From contig OX352773.1 in assembly GCA_947095535.1 (NCBI GenBank), positions 169,024,438-169,088,437 on the forward strand: a stretch of DNA of 64,000 nucleotides, read 5' to 3'. Shown here one piece after another: positions 11,641-24,558 of the stretch. Numbering within the stretch: position 1 is the stretch's first letter; each line of letters begins with the position of its first letter. A model generated the notes under the pieces. The model saw only the letters and a list, made by a program, of their open reading frames with translations. It was not told the origin of the DNA and ran no database searches. The stretch is from Poecilobothrus nobilitatus (lineage: Eukaryota > Arthropoda > Insecta > Diptera > Dolichopodidae). The position numbers and the translations under genes are program-made.

Positions 11641-13045
11641 TTACATTTATAGGTATTTTTCAAAAACTAAAAAATTAAAAACTGAAAAAAAAAACTTTTT
11701 TCCATTATTTTTGATTACCAATAAATATTTTTCACATGTTATTCTTGTTATTAATTGTTTAGTCTCGCCAGATTCTTAAAACAGCATAACCATTTTTCAT
11801 CTCATTCTTTTTTAAATTTTGAAAAGTATGAAATAACTAAATGGAATATTAAACAAAAGAAAAATGTTAACACCATCCATTCATAAATATTGGAGAACTT
11901 TTTAACAAATAATTAATGGTTAGGTGCGGAGTTCATTTCAGGTATGACCAAAGTAAAAGTTACGATATGAAAAAAATCACAAAACCTTGAGAATTTCCAA
12001 AGAATTAAAAGTAATAAAAGAAAAACTTTTTTTAACAATTTAAGGCAAAAAAAAGAGAGATTATTCTAAAAATGATTAATCAATAAGTTATTGCTATAAA
12101 TTAGTGCTTCTTAAGGAGCTGTTCGAAAAAATGTATATTTAAAACAAAAATAACTAAAGTTTGGTAATTTAATTTTATTCATTGGAGTTACAACTTTTTT
12201 TTTGAAAATTATGTAAAAATATGGCATTTAAACCTAACCCTTTCCTAATTTATTACTTAATTTATTTAAAATTGGCTTAAGTACTTTTCTTTTTTATTGT
12301 AAAAATTTATGTAATAAAGATGGTAAGATAATTTGAAGCACAATTATGCTAATTGTATAAAATAAAAATTCTAGTGGAATTTTTTTTTGTATTTTTATTT
12401 GGTGACCAGAAAAACATTTATTATAAAATCTTTATGAAAATAGAACATAGAACATGATTATGGAATTTATATCAATTGTTTATATTCTAATAAACTCACT
12501 TTAAATCATTTTTATCTAAATTATTACATATTAATAACTACAAAACTCTTGCACCATTATGACCCGCAAGAATAAATTTCAGTAAATTGCTTCTGTGAAA
12601 ATATTTTATAAACTTTTCTTACTTTTAAAACAATTTTGTTCTCTAAAGTACAGTCAAATACTTAGGAAAAAGTTATGAGATAAATAACAAAAATTATTTT
12701 CGTTTTTTGGAATAAATATTCGAACATAAAAATAGCTATCAAATACGTTTAACCTTAAGATAACAGAAAGTTTATTCTACTTTTGAACATGTACTTTCTG
12801 CATAAAACGGTTTTGAACTGACGTTAAATTTAAATTTTTATGAAAACTCATGATTTTTCTTTATAGACTATAGAGCTTAGTATTAAGCTCTAAAATCAAA
12901 CAAGGAAAGGAAACACTTTAGTGCATATAATTAGGTCTTAAAGGAATTCAGACAATAGGGTGTAGAAATTTTGATATAATAGAAATGATAGCGTAAAGAA
13001 ATTTTGTTATAATAGAAAGTTGAAAAAGAAAATATCAAATACCTG
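11641..13045. other. AT-rich sequence, nothing recognised
   Basis: No long frame and no recognisable repeat. Confidence 0.5.
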
Positions 13046-13219
13046 TTGATGTAGATTATTTTTTTTTTAGTTTATTCCCCTGCCACATAAATTTGACAAG
13101 GAAATTACACAGACTTTCCTTTTCAGCTGTGACGGTAAATGTCATAAGGGGAAATTATGTAGAATTTTTAGAACACTCCCACGGTGTTTGCAGACCACCG
13201 AAGCCCCTTTGATGAAGAT
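13046..13219 (-). mobile_element. tRNA-derived SINE, family 1, internally deleted, with target duplication
   Basis: Read on the minus strand it starts with GGGGCTTCGGTGGTCTGC and jumps straight to the part that normally follows the A box, so about 25 bp are missing. The body then matches the family (CTGAAAAGGAAAG.CTGTGTAATTTCC) and it ends in an A tract (13059-13068 as T on the plus strand). It is flanked by TTGATGTAGAT at 13046-13056 and TTGATGAAGAT at 13209-13219, an 11 bp direct repeat with one mismatch, as expected for retroposition. Confidence 0.75.
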
Positions 13220-13280
13220 AAAAAAAATATACAAATAAAATTGTATATAGAATAGAAAAATTAAATCTACAGTTCTCTTT

Positions 13281-13370
13281 AGTGGCCACGGTGGTCTAGT
13301 GATTAAGTATGTGGCTTATTAACCGAAATAGTGTGGGTTTAAACATTCTAAATATAAGTAGGAAGTGTTT
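13281..13370 (+). mobile_element. tRNA-like SINE fragment, family 2
   Basis: It has an A-box-like TGGTCTAGTGAT, then GTGGCTTATTAACCGAA.TAGTGTG, then a B-box-like GGGTTTAAAC. The middle block is shared with the minus-strand copy at 62858-62925 (GTGGCGTATTAACCGAAGGAG). The 3' part blends into AT-rich sequence. Confidence 0.5.
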
Positions 13371-16300
13371 TTAATTTTTTTTCTGTTAGTTTTTTTTTGA
13401 ATTTTTATAAGGGACAATAGAAAACATCAAGTCACTCAATGTAACTGCGCGAAATTGCTCTTGGTTGGACACTAGTTGAACTAACCAACCAAAACCAGCA
13501 GCATTAAAAAACCAAAATTTAGGATAAGTCCTTTAATATATAGTGATGTAATGTACAATTGGTTTTGGCAATAAGAATGTGGGAAGAAGGCTTCGGAAAT
13601 TAAGTTTGAAATGATTAGGATTATGAAGAATGACCGGAAAAATTTAATTAATTGTACGAAAATTTGAAAAACAAAACCTTGAACAAACATATAAACAAAA
13701 AACTTATTTTAGTTTTAATGTAGAACTAGACAAAACTTCAATTTGTTTCCTTTAATTATATTACAAGTTGCGCTTTCAGTACTTCAAACAAAAAAAAAAT
13801 AAACATTTTTGATATTTTAATCCCTGATATTTTAATTCGAAGATATACGATTTAATATATTTTAAAAAGGATATCAAAATATTACACAAGGATAAAAAAT
13901 ATTTCTACAAAGTTTCTTGAAAATATGCCTTGAATCTATTTCTGAAGTACCCTTTCCATATCATTATCATCAAAATCAAATTGTACATAATTGTATTAAA
14001 AGTCTTAAAGTTTAGTTAATGTTAACTGACTGTGGTTAGTTAAAGATCACAACTACGCGTGATGAACAGTTTCGTGCAGTTTTCCGAAATACATTCTACA
14101 TATTTCACAGACTCTCTCAACTCTAAATTCTAAGATTTTCCCATCACAGTTTTTCAAATAACTGTAAATATTAATTTAAAGAAAAATCAAAAGTAATTTA
14201 TAATGTAATTATAAAATTGATTTCTTGTTCTTTTTTTTTTTTTTTTTGTTTTAAGTTTGAAGAACGTCTTTATCCTTTACATTTCTATCTATAATATCTC
14301 TTTCTCTTCCTTAACATCTTCTCATTATATTAATGTTGTTTATAATTTACATAAGTATGGAAATAGAAATTTCAGAGGAAAAACTCTATGCTTTACCTTT
14401 TACCTTAAAATCGAGGAAAACAGGATAATGATTGATACACGTGTCAACATTATAAAAATACCAAAATAAACGAAAAGTGTAACATTATTTATACTAAGTT
14501 TAATTTGATTATTCCCTTTTCAAAAAATAAAAACTGCCACTTTTTTCTGACGCAGGAGTAAATCATTTCCGAATTAAAAATAAAAAAAAATATTTATTAA
14601 ATTAATTTTTAAATACTTGATATTTTCTGTTATCCTATAACTAATGAATAACTGTAGATACTTATATAGTATCTAAATATTTATTTTAATCCTAAATTAT
14701 GATATTTTTCTTGGACTTGAAACTCGGAAAATTTATTTTTTAACATAATTATTATAACTAATAGAAGCGCTTAGATTACATACAGCTCATTCTTCTTAAT
14801 AGGTGATATTTTTGAAGTTTAAATTAATTAGTCAGAGTAGAAGTAAAAATTTAAAAATCAATTAAATAATAATTACACCGACTACTAGGACCGATTAGAT
14901 GATTATAAGTTCAATTATAAATTACCTTTAAGACTTTAATTAATATTTGATAATTAAAATATTAAAAAATATAAGACAGATCATCAAAATTACAATAATT
15001 GTAATCGAAAACGATAGAAAATATTGTTTATTTACTACACTCTATTGATTTCATTAATTAGTTTTAAACGATAAAACCACTTTCAAGAGGTCAAGAGTTA
15101 TTTTTTAATGTTGAAATTTTAAAGTTTTAGAAGCGATGCCAAAATATATTTCAATTTGAAAAAAAAAATTTTAAGTTTCACATTTGACTGGCTCTAGTTT
15201 ATTAAAAATTAACCACAACCCAAAACTTTGGCTAAAATTACTCTTATCATATTTCAATCCTATTGAGGGATCGCCCTTTCTATTGGGGAATTACCCTTAA
15301 TTAAAATTTCATTAAGGGATTGTCAATAATCTATCTATATGTAGTTTTTAAAAAACTTAACTTGAGTTTTATTACTGCTGTAGTGTAAATCTTCAAAAGT
15401 CACCACAAAATCCCAAGTTCTCTTCATAATATACGGAATTTTTACTTAATAAAACCACTTTCATCTGTCGTCAGAAAAGTTGGTTAAACACCGTTCGTAA
15501 CTACAAAACGGTATAATAGCTGAAGAACAGAAAAATGAGGAAAGGAAAGGGAATTTTAGCAGATGCAAGTTGACTGATTCTCTGAACTTCTGTATGTTAT
15601 ACGAAACGGCGAACACATGTAGTGGTAAAGTTATCCCCAATTCGGACGTAGAAACTAAGAATGAGATCTTATATTTCGTTGTTTTAGTTCTAATAGAACA
15701 GTGTTAGGCGCACCAGCGAAGATGTAAGAGGTATATTTTTGAAGAGAAGAAGATCAGAGAAAAAAAGTATTAACATTTCGCGGTGGGGTGGGGAAGTTAT
15801 GTGGATTTTCAAAATATCAACTCTCAAAATGTCACCAAAAATTTTAACCCTCCCATGAAATTGATAACAAGTCAGATAAACTCTGTGATTATTTGTACCT
15901 TAAGTTTCATTATATCGTTAATAAGTTAACCTTTCTCTAAAGTATCTTAAATGTATTTATTTCAAAAGAAAATCTGTGGGTGTTACAAAATTTATTATTG
16001 TATAAAAATTACAAAATTTTTTTTTACTTTTCCTCATTTTCTTTTTATTCCTCAAATTATTTTTAACCTCTTGAACTCTGAAAAAATAATAGTACATAAT
16101 CTTTAATTTGGAATTCAAGTCAATAACTTTAAATAAGTTATGACTAGCCATACTTACCACTTAACTTAAAAAATATATTTTGTATTACCAATAAATTCTT
16201 CAAAAAGAAAACCAAACAAAAAAACGAAAGGTCAAAAACAAAACAAAGAAAAATTAAAAAAATAATGAAAAATGAAAGCTTTTATATGGGGCTGAAAAAA

Positions 16301-16715
16301 TATTTTCATAAATTTAAATTAAATAATCCACTTTTGGACTGTAAAAAAATAATACTGCATCAAATTCATTCATTCAAAATATGGTTATAAAAAAAAAGTA
16401 AAAGAAAACTCAATTCAAATTTAACTGTACTTTATAAATAAACATAAATAGGTCAAATGTATATTTTCATTTATATTTACTTTTGTAAATTTTTGCAAAA
16501 GGAACAGATTTTTCGACTACTTATAAATTTCATAATATATTTTTGGGTAATGCTGAATACCTAAAATGTAATATTATGAACCCTAATAAAAGAAAAAATA
16601 GAACAAAAACTTCAAATTGATTTTTTGATAAATTTCGTTGTAAATTTAAGAAGTGGAACTGTTGCTATTGTATTAATTTTAAGAATAGCTTAGTACAGAC
16701 CATCTCTTGTTCATG
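13371..16715. other. AT-rich sequence; no supportable gene
   Basis: A less AT-rich island at about 15470-15800 has one frame open for about 70 codons, ending at a TAG near 15705, but with no recognised motif. The rest is A/T-rich. Confidence 0.45.
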
Positions 16716-17135
16716 AATTAATGTTTATGTATGGGTAGGAGCAAAAATCCACAAAAAAACAAAATCCATTATAGTTATCTGGAATAGTAAATTGTTTTTG
16801 GTCTAAATGGTCTTTGCCACAAAAAAAAATCCATAGTTATGTTGAATACTAAATATGTATGTAAAAATAATAAGGAAGGTATTTGCAGTTGGTTACAAAG
16901 TCAGGTTTTAATAATTTGCTTAAAGCAGGCACTATTTTAAATTTTTAATGTTAAAATATGTTTGTAAAAAAGATAATTAGGAAGGACTTTAAGAGTTGGT
17001 CACAAAATCAGGATTTATTTAGCGATAGGGACGACAGGCCCCACTATTCAAAATTTGTTGATGTTAAAATATGTATATAACGAAAATAATTAGGAAAAAC
17101 TTTAGAGTTTCAAAATCAAAGTTTTTTGCTTTTTC
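16716..17135 (+). repeat. three tandem units of the dispersed ~110 bp repeat
   Basis: The motif AAATATGTATGTAAAAATAA starts at about 16850 and recurs at about 16953 and 17065, each followed by AGGAAGG-like sequence and, in the first two units, by TTGGTCACAAA-TCAGG. The spacing is therefore about 103 and 112 bp. A separate short duplication (AAATCCAT.AGTTAT...GAATA.TAAAT) precedes it at about 16770-16850. Non-coding. Confidence 0.6.
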
Positions 17136-17636
17136 CAGAATATTTCTTACACATTTTTGAATTTGTCGATTTCGTCACCAATCCTTTATGTATTACTAAA
17201 ATATATTTTAACACCAATTTAAATTAGACAAAGAAAGTTACGATTAAATAAATTTTTAATAGGCTTCAACATTGCAGTTTATTCTATATATATTATATAT
17301 TACATTTTATACAGTACATACTATTAGGAGTACTATTATGGGTGCAGTACTATAGAATAATACCTTCTGAGTTGCGCTGAATGTTTTTATTTTACTAAAG
17401 AGATCAGTCGATGTTTTACTTTTGTATCGCCAACTCTACAAAGAATATGTAAATTATTTAATGAGTGAATATTTTAAAAGCTATATTTTCTGTACAGGGT
17501 CAGAAAGATCTTATACACATTCTTTTGTAAACTTTACATTATTTTAAATTTACAAATAAAATTAAAAAAAAAAAAAAGCAATCAAATTTTAAGGGCTAAT
17601 TGAATAATATCGATTAAAATATGTTAAATTAAACTT
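17136..17636. other. AT-rich sequence, nothing recognised
   Basis: Small TA-rich repeats around 17285-17310. No gene. Confidence 0.5.
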
Positions 17637-18209
17637 TTAACCCTGCAGTACTTGCACAATATATTTTTCATAAGTACTCGCACTGGGCCTACTATTCTTA
17701 TATTGACCCAAACTTAAAAATACATAAATGTAAGTATTATGTAAATGTAAGTAAATGTAACGTAAGAAAATAAAAAAATAAAACATTATTTAATATATTT
17801 AATTAAATTTATTTAATAAAAAAGAAAAATTCAAAAAAAGTGTCAAAATAAAAACATTTATAAAATATTTTACACTTACACTTACACTTACATAGTACAC
17901 CAAAATTTGATGAGAAATATTTCTTCAATACAAAGTTTAATAGTGTTTAGAACAAAATTTTTAAAAATACAATAAATAAAGATTTTAGGAAATTGTAAAC
18001 TAGGTGATCCATATAGTTTTTCACATTGCAAATATGAATAAAATTTTTAAAAAGTCAATGAGAAAATGACAGTTGTTTCAGAATATATTAAAACTCGGCT
18101 GCTGAGAATATGAAGGGATATGAGATATGCTTAAGAAAAAAAAAAAAATTATTGCTTTCTAAAATAAATTTGGGTGGTAAAAATGTGTACGCGAGTATCA
18201 AAGGGTTAA
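17637..18209. mobile_element. piggyBac-type MITE with TTAA target duplication
   Basis: TTAA at 17637-17640 is followed by CCCTGCAGTACTTGCAC. At the other end GTGTACGCGAGTATCAAAGGG is followed by TTAA at 18206-18209. The inverted ends both begin CCCT and share a TACT.GC block. A CCCT start within a duplicated TTAA is the signature of the piggyBac superfamily. The 565 bp interior has no transposase. It contains AATGTAAGTA units near 17725-17765 and their inverse (ACTTACACTTAC) near 17870-17890, so the interior can also fold. A piggyBac transposase fragment lies at 2185, but no link between the two can be shown. Confidence 0.65.
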
Positions 18210-20966
18210 AATATATTGTGATCAGAAAATTAAAAAATACTGTTATTAAAAAAAAGTGGAATAAAAAAGAATGAAAAGTGAACATTAAATATATCAGTAT
18301 AAAAGAAATGTAAATTAATTTAGTATTTAATTAACTAAAACTTCTACAATTCCTAATAACGGAAAAAATTCAGTTTATATTTTTCTTTTTATATAATATA
18401 CTTTTTGTTATTTAAGGACATCACATTAAAAGAGAAAATATAAATCAAAAAGGAAAAAGAAAATATCCTTTAAAAACAAAATTTTAAAGAGTAAAAATAA
18501 TCCTATATTTATAGTACTATAAACTTAGTTATATATAATACATTAACATACATTTATACATATATATATATGCAATATAATATATAAACTTTTTATTATA
18601 ACATAAAAAATGTTAAAATACGAGTACATAAATATTATTGTGGAGAAAATTGCCACAAGAAATGAAAACTAAGAAATAAAAAAAAAAACAAAAAAAGGAT
18701 GCTATCGAAAGTTTGAATTAATTGAATAAATCTGTTGTACAGCGCCCCAAACAATTTTTGGTTAATACCTGCCAAAATAAAAAATTGATGTTATGGTTTT
18801 CTGATGTTTTTGTTTTGTAAAAAACTTTTCATTAAAAGAAAAAATCAGTAAGTTTACGTTCTAAATGACCTACATTATTATTCTTATAATTTGGTTCACA
18901 ATGATTTATTTCACTTTTTCTTTTTGAAGAAACTTATTAAATTTTCGGTTTACATTTATTTCGCGTTAATTTTGTATAAGCCCACACAAAATATCAACAT
19001 ATTTTTTTTTTTTAACTGACTTATTAATTTTAAGGTAAATTTATTTTATTTATTTGAATGAGTGTGACCTTAAAAATGGAACCTCAATAATTTTATAATA
19101 TCAAACGTTTTAATTTTTTTAATTTTTGTTTTTTACTAGGGTAAGTGGCGCAATCAAAGATACTGTATAGCAGTGAAATGAGTATGATTCCTTTATCAAC
19201 GTACGTTATTTAGTAACAGTAAGAAAATCTCATTTTTAGACCAACACTCATATAAATTAATTTCCTTACACCCATATAAATTAAAAATATAATCATTCCG
19301 AATTTTTGGAAAATTTAGAGAGTTAGATAGAAGATGGTTAAACATTCGCAATGTACAGGTAACCAACAAATTTCCATAAGCTGAATTATACCCTTTAGGA
19401 ATTTCAGCAATGCAAAAGTGAGCAGCGAAAGTTCTTTTTGTTCTTTGCGAAATCTTTGAATGGAGGCAACAGACTTCTTATTTAAATCTTCGGAATAAAA
19501 ACCTACTTCTAGTAGATGCCTGCAAAAAAAAGTTAAATAGATTCTACGAAAAATCAAAGGCCAAGTGACGTTTTATTGTAAAAAGTTATATACTATTATA
19601 TTATTTAAATTCTCTCTAACGTAAAGTCCTAAAAACAACTGTAAGAAAGCAAGTTACTGATGTAGCCGTAATAATCCAAACTATGTCCTATAGATATAAG
19701 TTTTATGGCAAATTACTTTTAACACTTATCCTAACAGATTTTAATCGAAGCATTGACCTCTAATAAAATCAAATCAATAATATTCAAGGCACTCGATTTG
19801 AAATTTGTGTTTTTCATTATGAAAAGTTCTAGAGAAGTAAATTTTTTTTATTAAGTTTATGAAAAATAATCTTAGTAATTTCGTAAAAAGGAAAAAATTA
19901 AAAAAAAAAGGTAAATCTAAAAAAAAAAACAATCTAAACTACTAATAGAATTTTCCCTAAAACAATTTTCAAACCTTTTCTAGATCCTAAGCAATTTGTT
20001 TTTTTATATGTTTTTACATAAATTAAAATTGCTTTTAAAACGGGCGTATAGAATTTAATATTGTTTTTCTAATTTGTTTGCTCTTTTGTCGTTTTTGTCA
20101 TTAATAACGGGAAATCCTCCAAAACAAATTTTTAAAAACTCAACAGATTTTTTGAATACACAAAGTATATACAATATTTTTAGATTTATAGCTCAAGGCT
20201 AAAAGAATGTGCAAAATTTTTATAAGATGAGTTTAAATTAAATTTAAAAAATGTTAATATATTAAAAAAAAAGACAAAAAACTTTAAACTTTTCTTCATA
20301 GAACGTTATTTTGTTACTAATTTACATAATAAAAATTTATGATCCGCAAAACCAATTAAATTTTTTTTTTTAAAATCATCTAAGATCGCAAAAAAAAAAA
20401 CCTTGAACGATTTCTTTTTTTTTTATAGCAAAATTCCTTGAATAATTTTGGTCTTCTTTTATTTAATATTGTGTAAAGTTTTTTAAAATTATTTTCTATT
20501 GTTCAATTTATTATTTTAAAAATTTTAGTTTGTAAAAAAAAGATATAAATGTCAAAAATGTATGTAACTACTCCTTCAACGATTTAATTTATAATCGTCA
20601 TCCTTGAAATGCTGAACTATAAGTAAATTTAGAATTTAGCAATATTTATGCTTATTTCATTTTTCTTCAAATGATATATTCTGTTCAATATACAGTTATT
20701 TGAATCCTTATCTTTTTTCGTATTGTTCATTAAAATGTTTTTTTTTTTTGTTAAAAGAATAAGATAAAACTTTTCTTCGAGTATTGAAGTTATTATCAGT
20801 AGCTATTTTCTAACCATATTACTTTGCATTATAATTTTTATAAAATCTAGAAATTATCTGGACTATATACCGTTATATTTTTATTTTAACTGAAGCAATT
20901 TTTAGTTTAAGTGAAGATATTATTACATGTATTAAAAAACACACATATATGTAATATGGATATATG
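18210..20966. other. AT-rich sequence; no supportable gene
   Basis: A short direct repeat (CAC.CATATAAATTA, about 19247-19285) is visible. The minus-strand frame at 19315-19557 has a more protein-like residue mix than its neighbours but no family that I recognise. Confidence 0.45.
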
Positions 20967-21257
20967 TATAAATAAATATCATCGTCATCATTTGGTACTA
21001 GAGTCCAGGGTGGGATCCGACCTCCTTTACAACATTCCCACCAACGTACTCGATTTACTGCCGTTATCCTCCAGTTCCGAACACCTACCACCCTTAAGTC
21101 ATTTTCAATATTATCTATCCATCTACTTCTAGAGCTGCCTCTATGACTCGTACCAATTATTCTGGCCTCAAAGATGATTTTTCAGCCTAATCTTAAGGTA
21201 TTCTTAATACATGGCTCACCCATTTTATTCTTTGAGCTAGCACTTTGTAAACTATAT
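20967..21257 (-). pseudogene. 3' end of a non-LTR retrotransposon ORF2, frameshifted
   Basis: On the minus strand the 5' part reads RIKWVSHVLRIP, matching the RLKWAGHV.RMP motif found close to the end of many insect LINE ORF2 proteins. After a shift and a stop, the next frame reads KIIFEARIIGTSHRG, SRWIDNIENDLR and GVRNWRITAVNRVRW, then a stretch ending in WTLVPNDDDD. The family pattern is RGRP..RW.D.V..DL...GV.NWR. The 3' end continues into a GATGATGACGATGAT tail, as seen in LINEs with simple-repeat tails. The stop and frameshift show that it is dead. Its base composition is clearly less AT-rich than its surroundings, so it is younger than most sequence here. Confidence 0.75.
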
Positions 21258-22230
21258 GTTAAGTAAAGTTGTACCTCTGTAATTTTAACAATTGATTTTG
21301 TCCTCTTTTTTATGTATGGTTACTATCAAACCGCGCTTCCAACTCTCATATACATACATATAGAACACAAAAATATTAAGTACAAATTAATGTGTATTAA
21401 ATTCTTAATTTTTAATGTACATTTAATTTGTATATTAAATATAACACAAATTATTTAAGTTTAAGTTCTTCATTAAAATAAAAATGTCTCCACTTAATGT
21501 AAAAAAATTTCACTTAAAGTTAAAAATACCTCAATTAAAGTAAAAAAGTTTTCATTTAAAGTAAAAAAAGGTATATTATATATTAATTTTAATAATACAT
21601 AGATATAATAATTTTTTTCGAGAATCCTTCAATCTCTATTTTAATCCTTTTTTAAAGAAAACTTTAAAAAAATAAAAACTAAAAAAAAAACAAAGCAACG
21701 TGCAAGGATACAATAAATTAATAGATAAACTTATATTTTTTTCATTTAACATTTAACATTAAGCCCTAATTTATATCCTTAATTATTCATCTGATTTAAA
21801 AGTTCTCTGTTTTTTTTTTTATAAATTGCTGGTGCTGTACATTATGTTTCCTTGTTTTTTAATTTTCCACTGAATAACTTCTTAATTTCTTTAAATTATA
21901 ATTTTTTCTATTGCTGTAATCTCTTAAATTTTGAACACTCATGTAAAATTTACTCTCCACGAATTATTACTCAAAAACAAAATGAGAAAAGACACCAAAC
22001 ATTTTTATAGGATATGGGGTGATTATAACCGTGCGATAGTATCGGGTATAATAAAATTGATCCTCCGTTCTTCATATGAAAAAGGCTCCGATTTTCAGCA
22101 ATTTGGGGTCTTTTTTCATTTTTATTCTAGAGAAATAATTCATAATAAATTGTGGTCCCGAAAATAAGATAAAATTAGGATCTTTTTTAATTTTTTTTTT
22201 TTTTTTGGTTATATTTCATTAAAAATTAAA
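21258..22230. other. AT-rich sequence, nothing recognised
   Basis: Near 21480-21560 a ~25 bp unit, (C)ACTTAAAGTAAAAA.., repeats loosely three or four times. The 78-codon frame at 21931 has no family features. Confidence 0.45.
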
Positions 22231-22317
22231 GCCCCACAAAATGAAAATTTCCGGGCGTTTTTTTATTTTTATTTTGAAACATTTTTCATTTTATTTTCTA
22301 GCCATAATTTGTGGGGC
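22231..22317. repeat. short inverted repeat around AT-rich core
   Basis: GCCCCACAAA at 22231-22240 and TTTGTGGGGC at 22308-22317 are perfect inverted copies of 10 bp enclosing 67 bp. They could be the ends of a very small MITE or the arms of a hairpin. No target duplication was identified. Confidence 0.45.
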
Positions 22318-22564
22318 GTAAATTTGTTGAGTCACATAAAATACAATACAATGAAAACTTTATTTGAAAATCTAATGTAAGCTTAATGAATTAAAAATTA
22401 AATAATTGTTGTTCCAGATACCTTAATTTCAAATCAATTTCCTTCTCTTCAATTTTTTCAAGTTTAATATTAAATAAAGGGTCATAAGAATTTGCTTTGC
22501 AAAGAATTTTCAAGCGAAATAATAAAAGTTACTTTAAAAAAAATTAATTATATAAAATATTAGG

Positions 22565-24070
22565 AAAAACGAGGAAGAATACAGTTGCCTTTGTCAACTC
22601 TTAGATACCCGTACGAACCGTTAGTATGTTCACAGCCTGTCACTCTGCTCACAATATTATTTTTTAAATATTTTAGTATTTTAAAATAATTTGGGTGAAT
22701 TTTATAATTTCTAGAATTATGGGTTGTACATATATTCAAACTATATGTTTATACATTCTTCAAAAGCAGATTTTAACATAACGATTATCAATCCAAAACT
22801 TTTTCAAATATTCTATACTACCATTTAATACTAAGCGGTAAATGTATATTAAATTTACTTAGTACAAAATAGTAAATATAATTTTAAATATTATATCATA
22901 TTATATTTAAATATTCCATTGACAGAATAATTTCTTATAAGTACAATAAAATACATATATGTATGTAAATACGGCGCTATATAATATACATATATACTCT
23001 TCTCATTCATTCACTAGTGACATATACGATATGTAAATAAACATGATATTATATAAGTATGTATATATATTAATATCATATAAATAAAAATTCTTCAAGC
23101 AACCGTTATGTTGTTTATTTATTTGCATTTTTATGTACTACGCATTATATCCTCAACAATTTCAAATTATCGAGTAAAACAAAATGGAAAAAATTCGTTT
23201 TAAAGAAATTTGTTAGAAAATTTGAAAAAATCAAGTAACACTTTCGTCAATTATAAAGTAACCCTACATTATTAAAAAAAGTTGTTAACAGAAATAAGAA
23301 TATAATGTTGAAGCTTTAATTTTTATGTATTACTTTAAAAAAATTTTAACAGGTGTTCAAGTTACAGGTGTTTAAAAATAGGAAATTTTCAGTTTTTGAC
23401 CCCTTACAGCTCTTAAACGGGGGGTGATACAAAAAAAATTTCTGAAATAACTCATACTTATTTTTAAAGATCTAACTTCTGTCAAAATTGCAAGTTTCCA
23501 ACTTAAACCGTTTAGAAGATAGAAGGGTTGAAGGATTTTGCAAAATTTGAGTTTCACATAACGGTAAATTAAGACACCGTATGCGACAAATATATATTTA
23601 TTATATTATATTATATATATTATATTATATATAGAGCTTTTTTGAACCTTTGGGGAGCTGTAGCTCCGTAACGGGTGGGGCTACAAAAAAAAGTTATTAA
23701 AAATAAAATTAATATTTTTGTGAGATCTATCAGTGGTTAAAATTTCATAGCTCTATTGCAAAAAAAATGTCGGGATCTAAAAGTTGGTGTTCGAGAGCTA
23801 CCCTAAGGCTTGGTCCAAACTCAACCAAAAAAAATAGGGAACCTACAAATTACTCCCAGAATATTTTGTGTAAATTTGAAGATTCTAGCTTTCTTAGTTT
23901 TTGAGTTAGCGTGCTGACGGACGGACGGACGGACGGACATGGCTCAAAAGTCTTAGAATTTTTTTCTGATCCGATCCATACCTTTGAAGGTATATCTAGC
24001 TGGCTTATTTCGAGGTGTTACAAACGGAGGAGTAATTTTATTATACCCGATCCTATCGTACGGGTATAAA
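22565..24070 (-). mobile_element. DINE-1-like (Helentron-derived) element, family 2, copy B (long)
   Basis: Both ends are present. On the minus strand it starts TTTTATACCCGTACGATAGG, folding to ATCGGGTATAAT, then has a (GTCC)5 microsatellite at 23923-23940, followed by CAGCACGCTAACTCAAAAAC. The body contains the GTAGCCCCACCCGTTACGGAG and TTACCGTTATGTGAAACTC blocks also seen at 28250 and 46128. The 3' end has the GTACGGGTATC sub-terminal inverted repeat, a 5 bp hairpin (plus strand AGTTG/CAACT at 22583-22599) and CTTCCTCGTTTT. About 600 bp of AT-rich DNA between 22640 and 23260 may be a later insertion or an unaligned core. Confidence 0.65.
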
Positions 24071-24558
24071 AACATATAACTACAGAGATACTATAAAAGA
24101 TATATGATAGAATTTTTTAATCCTTTTTATCTAGTTTGAAAAGTACTGAGAAAAGTGTTTTTTCGTCCTTCATATTGACACATTTTAGAAATTATAAATA
24201 ATTTATTTACTTTTGACCGTGGTTTCATTTTAAAATGTTTTTTTTTTTCTTTTTATTTATTGTTTATTTGTTCTTTTGATTTAAAAGAATAATTAAGTAA
24301 ACTGTTATTAATTTTATTCCGTTATATTAAGGATATATTGTATGAAGGTTATTAGAAAATAATTACCATAATAATTTTAAGGATTAAAAATAATAATTAG
24401 TGAACAGACATAATTACATAAATAACTTTTTATTGGAAACTGTAAGTAACAATAATTTTTCTCAAAAAAAGAAGTCCTTAAAATACTTAAAATTTTCTTT
24501 GGTAAAAAGTATACTGAAAAATCTTAAGGATTTCTTATAATAACCCAATTAGTTTCGG
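24071..24558. other. AT-rich sequence, nothing recognised
   Basis: No repeats or frames that I can support. Confidence 0.5.

Noticed and set aside
15492..15707. Open stretch of about 70 codons in a less AT-rich island
   Set aside because: No initiation codon near its start, no recognised motif and no second copy found here. Could be a decayed transposon piece but this cannot be supported.
19315..19557. Minus-strand 80-codon frame with a more protein-like composition
   Set aside because: No family recognised, no neighbours of the same kind, and length is within chance for this window.
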